64,000 bases of DNA, from positions 197,796-261,795 of the forward strand of contig VZSR01000690.1 in assembly GCA_013398615.1 (NCBI GenBank), read 5' to 3'. The stretch comes from Brachypodius melanocephalos. Lineage: Eukaryota > Chordata > Aves > Passeriformes > Pycnonotidae. The notes below the pieces were generated by a model. That model searched no databases and was not told the origin of the DNA. It saw only the letters and a program-made list of their open reading frames with translations. This document shows positions 1 to 11,776 of the stretch, one piece after another. Position numbers and translations under genes: made by a program. Position 1 is the first letter of the stretch. Each line of letters opens with the position of its first letter.

Positions 1-1437
1 GATCCCTCGGGGACAGCACTAGTGACTGGCCACCTACGGGATGCAACAGCACTCACCACCACTCTCTGGGCCTGGCCATCCAGCCAGTTCTTAACCTAGC
101 AACGAGTGCTCCTGTCCAAGCCATGGGCTGCCAGCCTTTCCAGGATTATTCCATGGGAGATGGTGTCAAAGGCTTGGCTGAAGTTGAGGTAGACAACATC
201 CATAGCCTTTCCCACATTGACCAGGCAGGTCACCTGGTCATAAAAGGAGATCAGGTTGGCCAGTCATGGCTGGCCCCTCCTAAATTCATGCTGTCTGGGT
301 CTGATCCCCAGGCCATCCTGTAGGTGCCATGTGATCACACTCAAGTTGAACTGTCACATAACATCACTGGGCACTGAGATCAGGCTGACAGGCCTCTAGT
401 TTCCTGGATCCTCTTTTGGCCCCTTCTTATGGCTGGGCATCACACTGGCCAGCTTCCAGTCATCTGGGACCTCCCCAGTTAGCCAAGACTGATGGTAAAT
501 GATGGAGAGCAGCTTGGCGAGCCAGCTCCCTCATCACTCAGGATGGATCCCATCAGGTCCCATTGACTTGTGAGCATTGAAGTGGCTCGGTTGGTCACTA
601 TCAGCTTTCTCCTGGATTATAGGGGATTTGTTCTGCTCCCTGTCCTCATCTACTAGCTCAGGATTGTGAGGATAGTTGTCCTGCAGAACATCTGTCTTAT
701 TGTTGAAAACAGAGGAAAAGGTTTTAAGTATCTCAGGCTTTTCCTCATCTTTGGTAACTATATTCACCTCCATGTCCAATAAAGAATAAAAGTTCTCCTT
801 GCTCCTCCTTTCGCTGTTAATTTTTTATTATCTTTTACAGAAGTGGCCATGTTAAGTTCTAATTGAGCTTTTCCCTCTAATTTTCTTTCTGCATAACTAA
901 TAACACACTTAAACACTTCCTGGTTTGTCTGCCCCTTTTTTCAGATGTGACATTGCCTGTTTTTTTCCCCTGACTTCATTCAAAAGCTCTTTTCCCATCC
1001 AGGCTGGTAATTTTCTCTGTCTCATCTTTCAGCACATAGGAAGAGCCTTCTCCTGTGCCTTGAAGATTTCTTTCCTGAAGTATGTCCATTCTTCCTGTAT
1101 CTCCTTGTTTTAAGGTGTGTTTTTCAAGAAACTCTCTGAATCAGCATCCTGAATAGGCCAAAGTCTCTTCTGAACAGCGTGTAGCCATCCATTGCAGCAC
1201 TCCAGTCATGCAAGTCATCCCACAGTGTTTCTGTGATGGCAATTACATCATAGCTTTGCTGCTGTAGAATGGCTTTCATCTCCTTTTGTTTGTTACCCAT
1301 GTTACATGCGTTAGTGTACGTGCACTTCGGCTGGGCTGCTGATTTCACCCCTGAATCTGGCTTACCACCATGAGGCTCCTCTCTGGAGACCCCTTCCCCC
1401 TTCAAACCTAGTTCAAAACCCTCTCAAGCAGCCTTGC
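1..1437 (-). mobile_element. CR1 LINE fragment, ORF2 endonuclease to reverse transcriptase
   Basis: Read on the - strand, this has CR1 ORF2 segments in order. An endonuclease piece (about 1405-1124) has YTNACNMGNKQKE and ITETLWDD. A linker with AWMGKELLNE-like sequence follows (about 1060-880). Next is a pre-RT piece (779-534) with HKSMGPDGIHP, then an RT piece (about 330-60) with a YLNFSQAFDTI-like motif. Frameshifts and stops break the frame, so it is dead. The 5' end is truncated near 1437 and the 3' side is cut by the window edge. Plus-strand open frames here (such as 123-323) are antisense shadows. Confidence 0.88.
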
Positions 1438-4400
1438 CAACTCATGGGCTAGAATCCTTTTGCCCTGAATTATGACCTCTGTTCTATTTTACATAGTAGA
1501 AAGACAACAATGCAACAGTCAACAGTGATTAAATTTGAGGCAAGAATAATGTGGGGGTTTTAATGGAATTTAAAGCACTTATTAACCTGTAGAAGTACGT
1601 TCAACCAAGTTGTTCACCAGGAGAATTTCATGACAAGTAAATCTGACATGGCAGGCTAGGAAAATATATTGCTTTATTCTGAATATTTCACTCTAGAAAT
1701 ATGAGAGGTAAAATAAAGGAAAGATTACTTCTTCAGTTTACAGTGAAAAATGCTTTTTAAATTCTCTTTTATTTTGCTCTTGTCTCTTCTATTTGAAGAA
1801 ACAAGAAATCTTTTTTCTCAGTTAGTTATAATGAAATATATCTTGATATAGGGTTTCCTTCAACCTATGCAAAATGGATCTTTTCCAGCTAAGAAACATC
1901 AGTTTTTCTCTAGGTAGTATAAAAGAAGATTTATATCCCCTGGAAGAAGTCAAATTTTATACAGAGAAGATTAATTACAAGCTGTGGATGTGTTGTTGTT
2001 TTAACTTGCAGACTTTCAGGAGGAGAGGCTGGAGAAAGATTGCAACTGTAAATATCTCAAATTAAGTGGTGTTGAAGGCATAATGGTTCTAACTCTGCTT
2101 CTTTTTAATGACAGTTTAGTGACAATTAACTATTAAACTTGGGTTTCAGATGTTCAGAAGGCATAAAAAGCATGGTAACAACTGCCTGTCATTCTTGTCT
2201 TTGTTAGTCTTAGCATCTGTTCCATACATTTAGCCCCAAGGATTTAAGAAGAAACAGGGTCTTAAAGAAAACTTCTATAGCTCTTAGGCTCGTTTTAATA
2301 CAAATGTTTGACATTTGGATTTTATCTATCATTCAGATTTTTTATTTTGTCTTTTCATGAGTTTATCCTTGTTTTGACCAGTTCTACTCTTTGCTTTCTC
2401 AAATCATAAAAAAAAGGTGTTAAAATATCTGAAAGAAAGGAATCTGCTCATGGGATGAAAGAACAGGTGTGGTGTTAGGAATGACACTGGGAGGATACAA
2501 TGATAAAGACCTTATGTTTAGGAATAAAACAACAACCAAATACCTAGTCATAGCAGCACAGTACAAAAGTGAACATAATTTTTAAAACCCGTGAAGGAAA
2601 ATGGGTAAAAGTATCAATAGAAGGAGCTTATGTAAAGAAAACATAACACAACCAGATTGGGAAGGCTGTATCTTTTTACTAGGGCAATTTATTGCAGCCA
2701 GTTACTGCTCTTGACTTTCCAGTAGTAAACAGGTATGGTGATAAACATTACACCAAAGAAAGACTGGTTTCAGGTGGCTTTGGGGCCTCTTATTAGACAG
2801 ATATAGCATTCAAAAATATTTCAGGCTTTTTTATGACTTTAAATCATTCACAGTATAAATGCTACTTGGAACCCCTGAGGTTTAGTAAAGGTTGTGCTAG
2901 TACTGTACCTCTCTCAGTCTGTTTCTGTATACAGTTACTACTCAAAACTTTGAAAGTCTCTAACCATTTATTCAAGAGGGTGATAACATGTCATCTGTGT
3001 ATAAGCACCCTTGTTTTAAAAGGAAAATGATAGTAACTTTAATAGACCATTTGGACAAAAGGCAAAGTATTTGAGACCTGAATTTGTTACGTTAATAGAA
3101 TACTTTTTTTGCCCTTCAGCTCTTTTAGGAGATCCAATAAAATATGCTTCCTCTCACAATGAACTTTGTGGTTTGCAGCCTTATAACCTCATGTCTGCAG
3201 CAGGGGTGATTGCACTTCGATTGGTGTAGGAAAATGAATAATTACGACAATATCATTTTCAAGGACAAAAGGAGTAAAAATGTTAATAATCTGTGTCCTC
3301 CCCTTTGCTTACAGGGGCCTTATTGTCACATAATTGCTTCTAACTTGTCTGTGAAGCATACCCTGTGTAGCTAAGAAATATACCCCCACAATAGGTCCAT
3401 TTCTTTGGTCTGCCTCTCCAAGCCATTATGCTTGCTTTCCTTCTTATCTTTCTCATGCTGATTCTTCTACAGAAAATTTGTATAATTTTTGATGATTAAA
3501 GCTCATAGCTCTCTATAATGACAGTCAACACTGACCTTCAGATTCCTCAACTGTATGTTACAAAGTTAGAAACATATTTAAAGTTACACTCTGTATACGT
3601 GTAGCTGGTTGTTTTTGTCTCTTGCCTTCATCCTTCTTGATTACTCTAGCAGTAACTTAATGTTTTGTCCATACTAACTTCTAAAGATTTTGTAAGATTT
3701 CTTTTATAATAAATTCTTCAGTATATAGTACCCTAAAGTATCAACAGTATTTAGTAAAAATCCTTACTCTTCTAAGAGGAAATTCAGTGTTGATTTCCAG
3801 TAGAAACTGACATCACTGAGTGGAAAATGTCAAACCTGAAGGGGGACCAGAGAGTTTCGCTACTGCTATCCTTCACGGAAGTATCCTGCCTTTTGCTTGT
3901 GTTGGTTTCCATTAGCAGAGTAATTTCTACTCACTCATGTTAATGTTATGTTATGTTCTTAGGCCATGTGATAGTGAAAGATGCTTGTGCTTGTGGTGCT
4001 GGAATGGAGAGCCAATTGGATCAAAGGGATGTTCTTCCACAAAACTGACTGCTTAAAGACTGAGCTCTTTTATAGACTTTCTTTAGCATTTATTCTACAC
4101 TGAAGCTCGGAAAGTTACAGTGGTGTCAGATGTCTCTTCCCTTGCATTGGTAATCTAGAGTGTGTTTCCCTCTAGGCAGAGAAATGGGCGAATTGTTAGT
4201 GTATGCAGTATATGCTTATTATTTTCCTCTTCCATTATTATTTGAAGGACTAATTTGTGTAGATGCATTTTTAACAGTTTGGATAGATTCACTCCTTTTG
4301 AAAGCTCACCTTTTAGTATAATCTTGTGGCTGTACACTTAATTAGTAAGGCTCAAAATCTTTGCCTGTGTACAGGACAATGCAGAATCTTATTGACAAAT

Positions 4401-4595
4401 TGAGCCATTGCTAAATTTCATTGACAAACATGATAATTTTGTTCCTAAAGCACTTATTTTGCTCAAGGGCTTTCTGCTTCTCCAGTCCTCTTGCATACTC
4501 ATGGAAAATCTGAAAGAAAAGGAAGTATTGGCAAACAAGAATTAATCCAGCCCTATCTCTCTCTCAGTTTGAGCCTGACCCTTTTTGATTTGTTT
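1438..4595. other. Upstream intron, no feature seen
   Basis: AT-rich sequence with short random open frames and no repeat or exon signal that I recognise. It is presumed to be intron of PDE1C. Confidence 0.5.
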
Positions 4596-6545
4596 TACAA
4601 AATTAGGTCCAAGTTGGGTCAAGTAGTTAGTCAAAGGTCAAGGACCTGTTCCGCTTGAAGGCTGGAATCTGGTCAATGCCCATACTAGGAGGAAGACTCC
4701 TTCTCCTGAAAATTAGATGATGACAAGTAGGATTGGCACTTTTACAACAGGTATAAGGCCCTGGAACTAGAAGGACAGTCAACTGATGAGATGGACAAAG
4801 GTCCTTCTGGGATACAGGGGCCACACAGACCAACAAAATCTACTCTCCACATCACGACCTCCTCTGTTAAGAGGAAATGAATAGTAGTTGTCATAGACGA
4901 CTCCCTTGTAAGGGGAACAGGTCTAGTATGCAGACCAGACCCAAACCATAGGGAATTCTGCTGCCTCCTAGGGGCTCAAGTAAGAGACATTGCTAGACAA
5001 CTCTACAGTTTAGTAGGGCCCTCTGATTATTATCTGTATTGGTTCTTCAAATTGGCAGTAACATGATAACAAAGAGAAGCCCAAAGGCAATCAAAAGGCC
5101 TTTCAGGGCTTTGGGATGATTGCTTGAAGGATCAGGAGCACAGGTTGTGTTTTTCTTGATCCTTCCACTGGCAAGGAATAAAATCAAAAGGAGTAGGCAG
5201 ATCCATCAGATCAACACATGGTTTCAAAGCTGGTATCACTGGAAAAATTTGGGGGTTTTTGGCTGTAGGATAATCTATACAACACTTGGTCTACTGACAC
5301 CTGGTGGGATACACCTTTCTCAGAGAGGCCCATTGATAGATTGTCAAACTAACTTGGAAGGAGCAAAGGGACAAAACCAGGCTTGCCATTGATGAGCAGT
5401 GGGATGATGTCCCAAAACTTGAGGAAGTGAGCTCCAGTGGTCTCCGTCTCCGTCAGTCTGCTCCATGAGATGTCAGCTACAGTGAGGCACATCTGAAATG
5501 TTTCTATACCAGTGCATACAGTATGAGTAGTAAACAAGACAAAGTCAAAGCTTTGGCCCAGTCCCATTTGACATGAATGGCATAAGCAAAACCTGGTGGC
5601 ATGAGTCTTGTGACTAGAATGCCATATTGGATGGTTACAAGCTCTTCAAAAGGGATAGGCAGGGCAGGGCAGGCAGGGTGGATGGTGTTGTATATAATGG
5701 CGGACTGGCTTACAACTGGTGATGACAAGGTTGAGAGCTTCTCAGTAAGGATCCAGGGGCAAACAAACAATGCTGATGTCATCATGGGAGTCTACTCTAA
5801 AATACCTATGCAGGAAAATAACGCCAATGGATTATTTTTTGAGAAACTAAAAGACACCTCCAAATCAACTGCTCTTGTCCTTACAGGGGACCTCAATCTG
5901 CCAGAAACTAACTGAGAGCATCACACAACTGGAAAAAGTAGGTCCAGAAGATTTCTAAAACAGCTAGATAGTAACTTCATGGTAAAAGTACTAGGGGAGC
6001 CAGCTAGGAAAGATGCCCTCCTTCATTTGCTGCCTATTAATACAGAGTCGCTCATGAATGAAGATTGGTGTCCATCTTAGCCACAGCAACCACAAAGTAA
6101 ACAAGCTTAAAGTCTCTGTTGCCAGGAGGAAAAGTACCACCAAAACATCAGCCCTGGAGATAAGGAGAGCAGACTTCAGGTTTCACAGGGAACTAGTGAG
6201 TAAGGTCCCCTAGGAAAATACTTTTAAAGGTGCTGGCATCCATCAGTACTGGTCATCTTTTAAGCATTATCTCCTATGGTCATTGGAGCAGGAAATTTCA
6301 AAATGTTGGAAGTCAAGCAGATGAGGTAGAAGGCTCGGTTTGCTGAGCTAGGGTTGTCTTTTGGAGATAATGCAAAAAAGGCAGGTGCAAGCAAACTCAG
6401 GTGATATGGAAGAGATGCTGAGAGAATTGAGAGATGCTGCCCACCACTGTAGGGAGAAAATTTGTGTGGCCAAAGCTCAGTTGGAGTGGCTAGTGCCATT
6501 GAGGACAATAAAAAGACTTTTTTAAATACTTACTGCAGAAATAAC

Positions 6546-7085
6546 TGTAGGAGTGTGTGGCAATGGCAGGGAGAGACATCTCTGGAGACAGGGCAGCTCT
6601 TGGAACACGTGGTTCATTTCATGGGTCGTGGGTGAAAGAGCCTTGCTTTCAGCTATCAGCCTCAGCTGAAGGCATGCCCCAAAGAGAGCTTAGTCCTTGT
6701 TACAACACATTATATCTCTTTCTGTATTGAATATTCTAATCTACAGTGGCCAACTGGTGCGAGATACAAATCCTACAGAATTTACTTACTGCCTATGAAA
6801 ACTGCTACATTACCATATCACTCTGTATTCTAAACCCTAAAGGCTACTTTCTAATCTACCTTTTCACTTCCACCTTGGCAGGGCTCCTCCCCTGGGCCCC
6901 TTGGTGTCCCTTTGTTTGCTATTGCTCAATCTTGTCTCCAGCTAATCCCTGTCTTCCTGCTTGCCATGCATGCTTACATTTCGAGGCTTGCTTTCATTTT
7001 TATTTCACTCACAGGCTATATATTTTCAGAATCTTTTGCCAAGTAATCATATCTGTAAGTTTTTCCTGTCTCATCTTTCCCAACA
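6546..7085. mobile_element. Solo LTR nested in CR1, with 6-bp target duplication
   Basis: A 540-bp segment starting TG and ending CA splits the CR1 ORF2 reading exactly between AAATACTTACTGCAG and CATTGTCCCACTAC. It is flanked by direct repeats AATAAC at 6540-6545 and 7086-7091. A 6-bp duplication is typical of ERVK-type insertions. No coding remains are seen, so it is a solo LTR. Orientation was not settled. Open frames across it (such as 6746-7090) are not genes. Confidence 0.8.
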
Positions 7086-7797
7086 AATAACATTGTCCCA
7101 CTACAGAATGAGGATGGTCACCTCATGATCAGGACACAGAGGTGCTTTAATACTTTCTCTGGCTGTCTTCAGCACTGAAGATAGACTAAAGCGATTCCAG
7201 TGCCCTGCACCGGAGGACCATGGCTGTGAGAACGATAACTCCCAGCTGACTGAAATTGTGTGGAATCAGCTGCTTCAGCTAGATTACTATAAATTTATGG
7301 GGCCTGATAGCACTCATCTGAGAATACACAAAAAGATCATTGATTTACAGAACTTGAAGGTATACTATATAAGTTTGCAGGTAATACTAAATTGGGAGAA
7401 GCTGTTGTCTCCCTCAAAGGCAGAGAGGCCCCACAGAGAAACCTGGACAAATTAGAGGACTAGACAATCACCATGATTATTAATGAGGTTTAACAAAGAC
7501 AAATGCTGGATTCTGCACCTTGGACCAGGCAACTGTGAAAGTACAGACAGACAGGTATGAGATGCTGGAAAGCAGCCCCACAGAAAAGGACACGGGGGTC
7601 CTGGTCAATGGCAAGTTGAGTGTGAGTCAGTAGTTGCCATGGCAGCCAGGAGGGCCAACCATGTATTGGGGTGCATCAGGCACAGCATCATCCCTGGTCA
7701 AGGGAGGGAATTGACCTACTCTGCTCTGCACTGGGGAGGCCTTGCCTTGAGTCCTGTGTGCAGTTTTGAGTGCCACAATATAAGAAAGATATAAAGG

Positions 7798-8260
7798 TGT
7801 CAGATTATACCCTTTTTCTGACCCAGAGATGGGGCAACTGAGAGGCGTTTTAAAAACTTTTATTCCATTTTCAGTCTCATGTGAAGGGTAAGACAATATA
7901 GATGTTATATTTCACGCCATCACAATCAGAAGCTAACCATTTCCTAAATACAATACATTATAAGCATTCCTTGTCCTATCAGCTTTTGCCCCACAATGCC
8001 ATAAATGCCTTAAAGCCAATCATCTAAAATTAACCGTTGTGGGTCCTTCTTTCATAGCTCTATTTCTCCAAAGTATCTAGTCTTATTTGCAAGATCATAA
8101 TTTGAAACTTGTTTCTAGTTCCATTTCTCTCTCAACAGTGTCTGTCCTATTCCATGGCATTTCTAAGCCAGTATTTTCTACCTTGAAGTTTGTGTACAGA
8201 TACATACTATGTGAGCCTTCTGTCAGGCTTTGAGAATTCTCTACAAATCCATTGCCCACA
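7798..8260 (-). mobile_element. Second solo LTR nested in the same CR1
   Basis: A 463-bp TG...CA segment interrupts the CR1 ORF2 3' region between GAAAGATATAAA and AGTATTAGAGAGTGTCC. The flanking 6-mers are TAAAGG (7792-7797) and TAAAAG (8261-8266), an imperfect 6-bp duplication. On the - strand an AATAAAA signal (complement at about 7857-7863) lies near the end expected for R/U5, so the LTR probably points left. Confidence 0.65.
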
Positions 8261-8705
8261 TAAAAGTATTAGAGAGTGTCCAAAGGAGGGCTATGAAGAT
8301 GGTGAAGGGTCTAGATTTGGAAGGCATGCAAGGAGTGGCTGAGGTAATTTGGTTTGGAGAAGAGGAAACAGAGGGGAGACCTCATAGCTGTTTACAAATT
8401 TCTCACAAGGACAAACAGAGGGACAGGCACTGATCAATTCTAAGGGATTGATATGAAACTGTGTCAGGTGAGTTTTAGTTTAGATATCAGGAAAAGATTT
8501 TTCACCCAGAGAGTGGTTGGGCACTAGGGCAGGCTCCCCAGGGAAGTGGTCACAGCACAAAGCCTGCCAGAGTTCAAGAAGCATTTGGAAAATGTTTTCA
8601 GGCACATGGTATGATATTGGGACTGTCCAGTGCAGAGCCAGGAGCTGGACTTTCATGATCTTGATGGGTCCCTTCCAGCTCAGGTTGTTTTATGATTCTG
8701 TATTT

Positions 8706-11654
8706 CTACCTGTGTCAACACTAGTAGCTGAAGTCAGAGTAGGGGTCTAAGGTGGGATGCTCTTTAATATATTATGATTTTCTAAATTAAGAAAAATTCT
8801 TTCACTGGTGGTAGAATTAGACTAGATCTGAGCATGGTAAAAACTTTTTCCCTTTTTGGATAAGTCAGAACTAAAACTCAGGTTGTCACAGTTGGAGCCA
8901 CTCAGATTTGTTGAGCAAAAGCCAGAAGCAGAGTGCTTTTTGCATCTTTAGCCAAATGAAAAAATTTTCTTTCTCCTTCCTGAAATAAATAATATTTTTT
9001 ACTATACAAGGTAATCAGCCATTTAGCTGAAATCTCAAATGTTTTAGTCAACCGTAACACTATCTAATGTAACTGTATGATTGATTGATTTATCACATGA
9101 ATATTCCTATATTGCCCTGTTTATAAAATGTTGTTAGTGTGGTTGAAAAATGTTTAGTGAGCAAAGCAGGGTTGGGGATTTGCTGAAGACACCTGAAAGG
9201 GTTTTTTTACAGTGTACTTATAGACTGACTTGCTGAGGCTGTCAAATCAAAATAGTGAAGGTTCCTTCAGGATGTGCATACAGCATATTTTAATACAGAG
9301 AGGCCCCTCCAGGTGTGCATTAGGTTTGAACAGGATAGTACATTCTCCAGAATCATATTACTTATCCAGGATAAATGGTCAAATCCCTTCCTTCTAGCTA
9401 TCAGACCTGTGTTTTAATTGTCATGGTAGTTAAATCCATACTCATGTATGTTTTTAACGAAACACTGATCCTGGGACATAGTGAAAGAGCCTGTGCATAT
9501 TGAAGTCAGTGAAAACTAATGAAGCAGTCCTGTAGGAATCTTTGTTACTATCCTTTCCCTCACCTTTAAGACCAGTTCAAATCCACTTTTATTACTTGTC
9601 AAATATTACTTTAGAGGCGTTCTGGCTCTTAACCATCTAGTGCTTCTACTAATTACCTTTGCTTTATCATTCTTTTACAGAATTGTTCATTAGTTCTCCT
9701 GTGCTCTTAGTCTGTTTCCAGAAGCTTTCAGTATCCCACTCTCTGCTCATAAACTCTTCCTGACAAAATAGTTATGGTTCCTTCATTTCCTCTTTTGAAA
9801 CCCCAAGGAAGACAGAATGCTGCAGTAATGAGCATAAGTATTTCAGAAAAAAAATATAAGTGTCTTGTTATCTCAGAGATTATGGTGAGGAGTATGAGCT
9901 ATTGGTGAGATTACTAGATACTAACTCAAAGATAAAAGAAGTTGAGTGAAATGCAGACAAAATTAAAGTTACCGGGGGTTGTTAATTCTTAGAACTAAAT
10001 CTGAGACAGGGAAAGTTTAACAACACTGCATATTTGAGATAAAATTTCTCATTGTCTTAGCTGACCCACATGATTTGTGAAAACAATCTCTTTTATCTGA
10101 AGGAACTATAAACTGTATTTATGTAATGTTAACCATTTTAGCTTAATGAAGCACATTCACACGAAAGCTTTATTGGTTTTGTTGGTGGCTATTAGCCTGT
10201 ATTACATGTCCATAAGAAGCAGCCAGAAAAATTTTTGTATATACAGAGACATGCTAATACTTTCAACTGTGTATAAATATAGCCTTTGGTTTTTCTCTTT
10301 AATCTGTTGACTCCAGTATTACCTGAACAATTTAATTTTTAAAAGCAATTTTTTTAAAAACAATGTAGCTATATAGTATTCACCCATTTCTTTAAGATCT
10401 GCTGCCAACAAATACAACATTTCTGTTTAAAAACCCCATTTCCTTAAAATAATTGTGTTAAATTGTACACTTTCGAGTATGAAATGGGAGAGGAGGCTTT
10501 TTCAGTTTTGTTGTGTCTTTGACCTAGACAAAAGAGGTCTATCAGGCTGCAGACATGTTTAATTATTTATATTGCAGAAAATTGTAACTGGAGAGCTTAA
10601 AAGCCATAAAAGCTGCTCAGACAAGTATTGTCAGTGTGGTAAATTGTGCCATTCACTGTTTCATGCAGTTCTAACTCAACAGTGTGGAACCCAAGTTCTT
10701 ATGTTTCAAGTATGTAAAATATTTTAAAAGTAACTTCATAGAAATGGATTAATATATGGGAATTTAAACCACAAAGCTGAGAAAGAAGGGACAGTATCCC
10801 ACAGTGAAATAATGAATACAGATGGGTCCACATTCATAAATTTTTGTATAAGCATTGCCCGTGAATCTTTCTTTCTCTTTTAAGGTTTTCTTCCCCAAGG
10901 TTATCAATCATGAAGCAGAGGAAGAATGAACAGTATCATGCATGGGAAAAAAAAAAACCCTAAAACTGCATACTTCTGTGACCTTTTTTTTTTTACTCAC
11001 TGGAAAGAAGAGATGGTAATTTTATTGGTGCTTCTGTAAATTACCAACCCTAAAAGGGCTTGAGTTATTGGACTATGATAGAATGATATTTTTAGATGTT
11101 GACAAGTTATTTTTAGGAATCTTAATAGCTCCTTCTCTCTGCAAAATTAATCTCAAGGCATTTTTATGGAATGTTTATTAGAAGTCATCTTATTATTAGA
11201 AATAAATTAGTTCAAAACTCCTATAACTGAGGCAGCTCTTCTGTTTTTTTATGTGCAGCAAACAAATTTCACCACACAGTATATTTATTAAGGCTATAGA
11301 AACCAGGAAGTCAGGGACCACCATGTCTAGCTGCTGGAAGCCTGGCTCCTAGCTGGAGACCAACATATGGAGATAGTTCATGGTATGTCGTTACTCCTGG
11401 GGCTTTTTAGAGGGTAAGGTGCTATAACATCCAAAGAACTCAGTACTCTTTTTTTAAAATAATAATTAAACTGGTTACTATTTATTTTGTGGCCTAGTAT
11501 TTAGGGCACTGTCATTGACAGTGCCAAGAATTTGGCTCAAGGCCCTCCATCTCAAAAGACAATTTACGTTAAGAGGTGTAGTTGGAAGATCTCCAGCCCA
11601 AAGAAATGTCAGATTTGTGAGGCCATATGGAAAGAAAGCAAGAAGAAATCACAG
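8706..11654. other. Upstream intron, no feature seen
   Basis: AT-rich single-copy-looking sequence with short homopolymers (for example A11 near 10949 and T12 near 10984). I see no exon, repeat family or RNA gene. Confidence 0.45.
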
Positions 11655-11776
11655 AATATTATGAGTTTAAAGGGTCTGGAAGTCCAGGGACTCTTTAGGG
11701 AATGGCCATACAGGGACTGAACCCACAACCTAGGCATTATTAGCACCATGCTCTAACTGAGCTAATTTCCCAGTGA
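11655..11776 (-). mobile_element. tRNA-Ile-derived SINE with CR1-like tail
   Basis: On the - strand the head from about 11773 to 11706 reads like tRNA-Ile. It has an A box TTAGCTCAGTTAGAGC, an anticodon region GTGCTAATAATGCC with AAT at the anticodon, and a B box GGGTTCAGTCCC. It continues into CCATTCCC, then a short body ending AAACTCATAATATTCTGTGATT, which is the CR1-type 3' end (complement at about 11655-11680). A tRNA-Ile head on a CR1 tail matches the TguSINE1 type reported in songbirds, presumably mobilised by CR1 reverse transcriptase. The tRNA part has lost parts of its stems and is not a working tRNA gene. Confidence 0.8.

Larger units (their letters stand above)
4596..8705 (+). mobile_element. 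Long CR1 LINE with ORF1 and ORF2 remnants, nested LTRs inside
   Basis: This element runs about 4.1 kb, or about 3.1 kb without the nested insertions. ORF1 remains include EGWNLVNA at about 4650 and the esterase-like region VVIDDSLVRGTG at about 4880, where CR1 ORF1 has a GDSL-type motif. ORF2 follows: an endonuclease with YTSAYSMSSKQDK (about 5505) and GDLNLPETN (about 5887), a linker (about 6150-6540), the pre-RT segment NEDGHLM (about 7104), then a jump to the 3' ORF2 part at about 7330. Most of the RT core is therefore deleted. The 3' end at about 8640-8705 has the usual GGTCCCTTCCAGCTC-like tail and ATTCTGT end. Many stops make it inactive. Confidence 0.87.

Noticed and set aside
123..323. 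A + strand 66-codon frame, also repeated at 39010-39273
   Set aside because: It is the antisense of the CR1 reverse transcriptase region, hence present in both CR1 copies.
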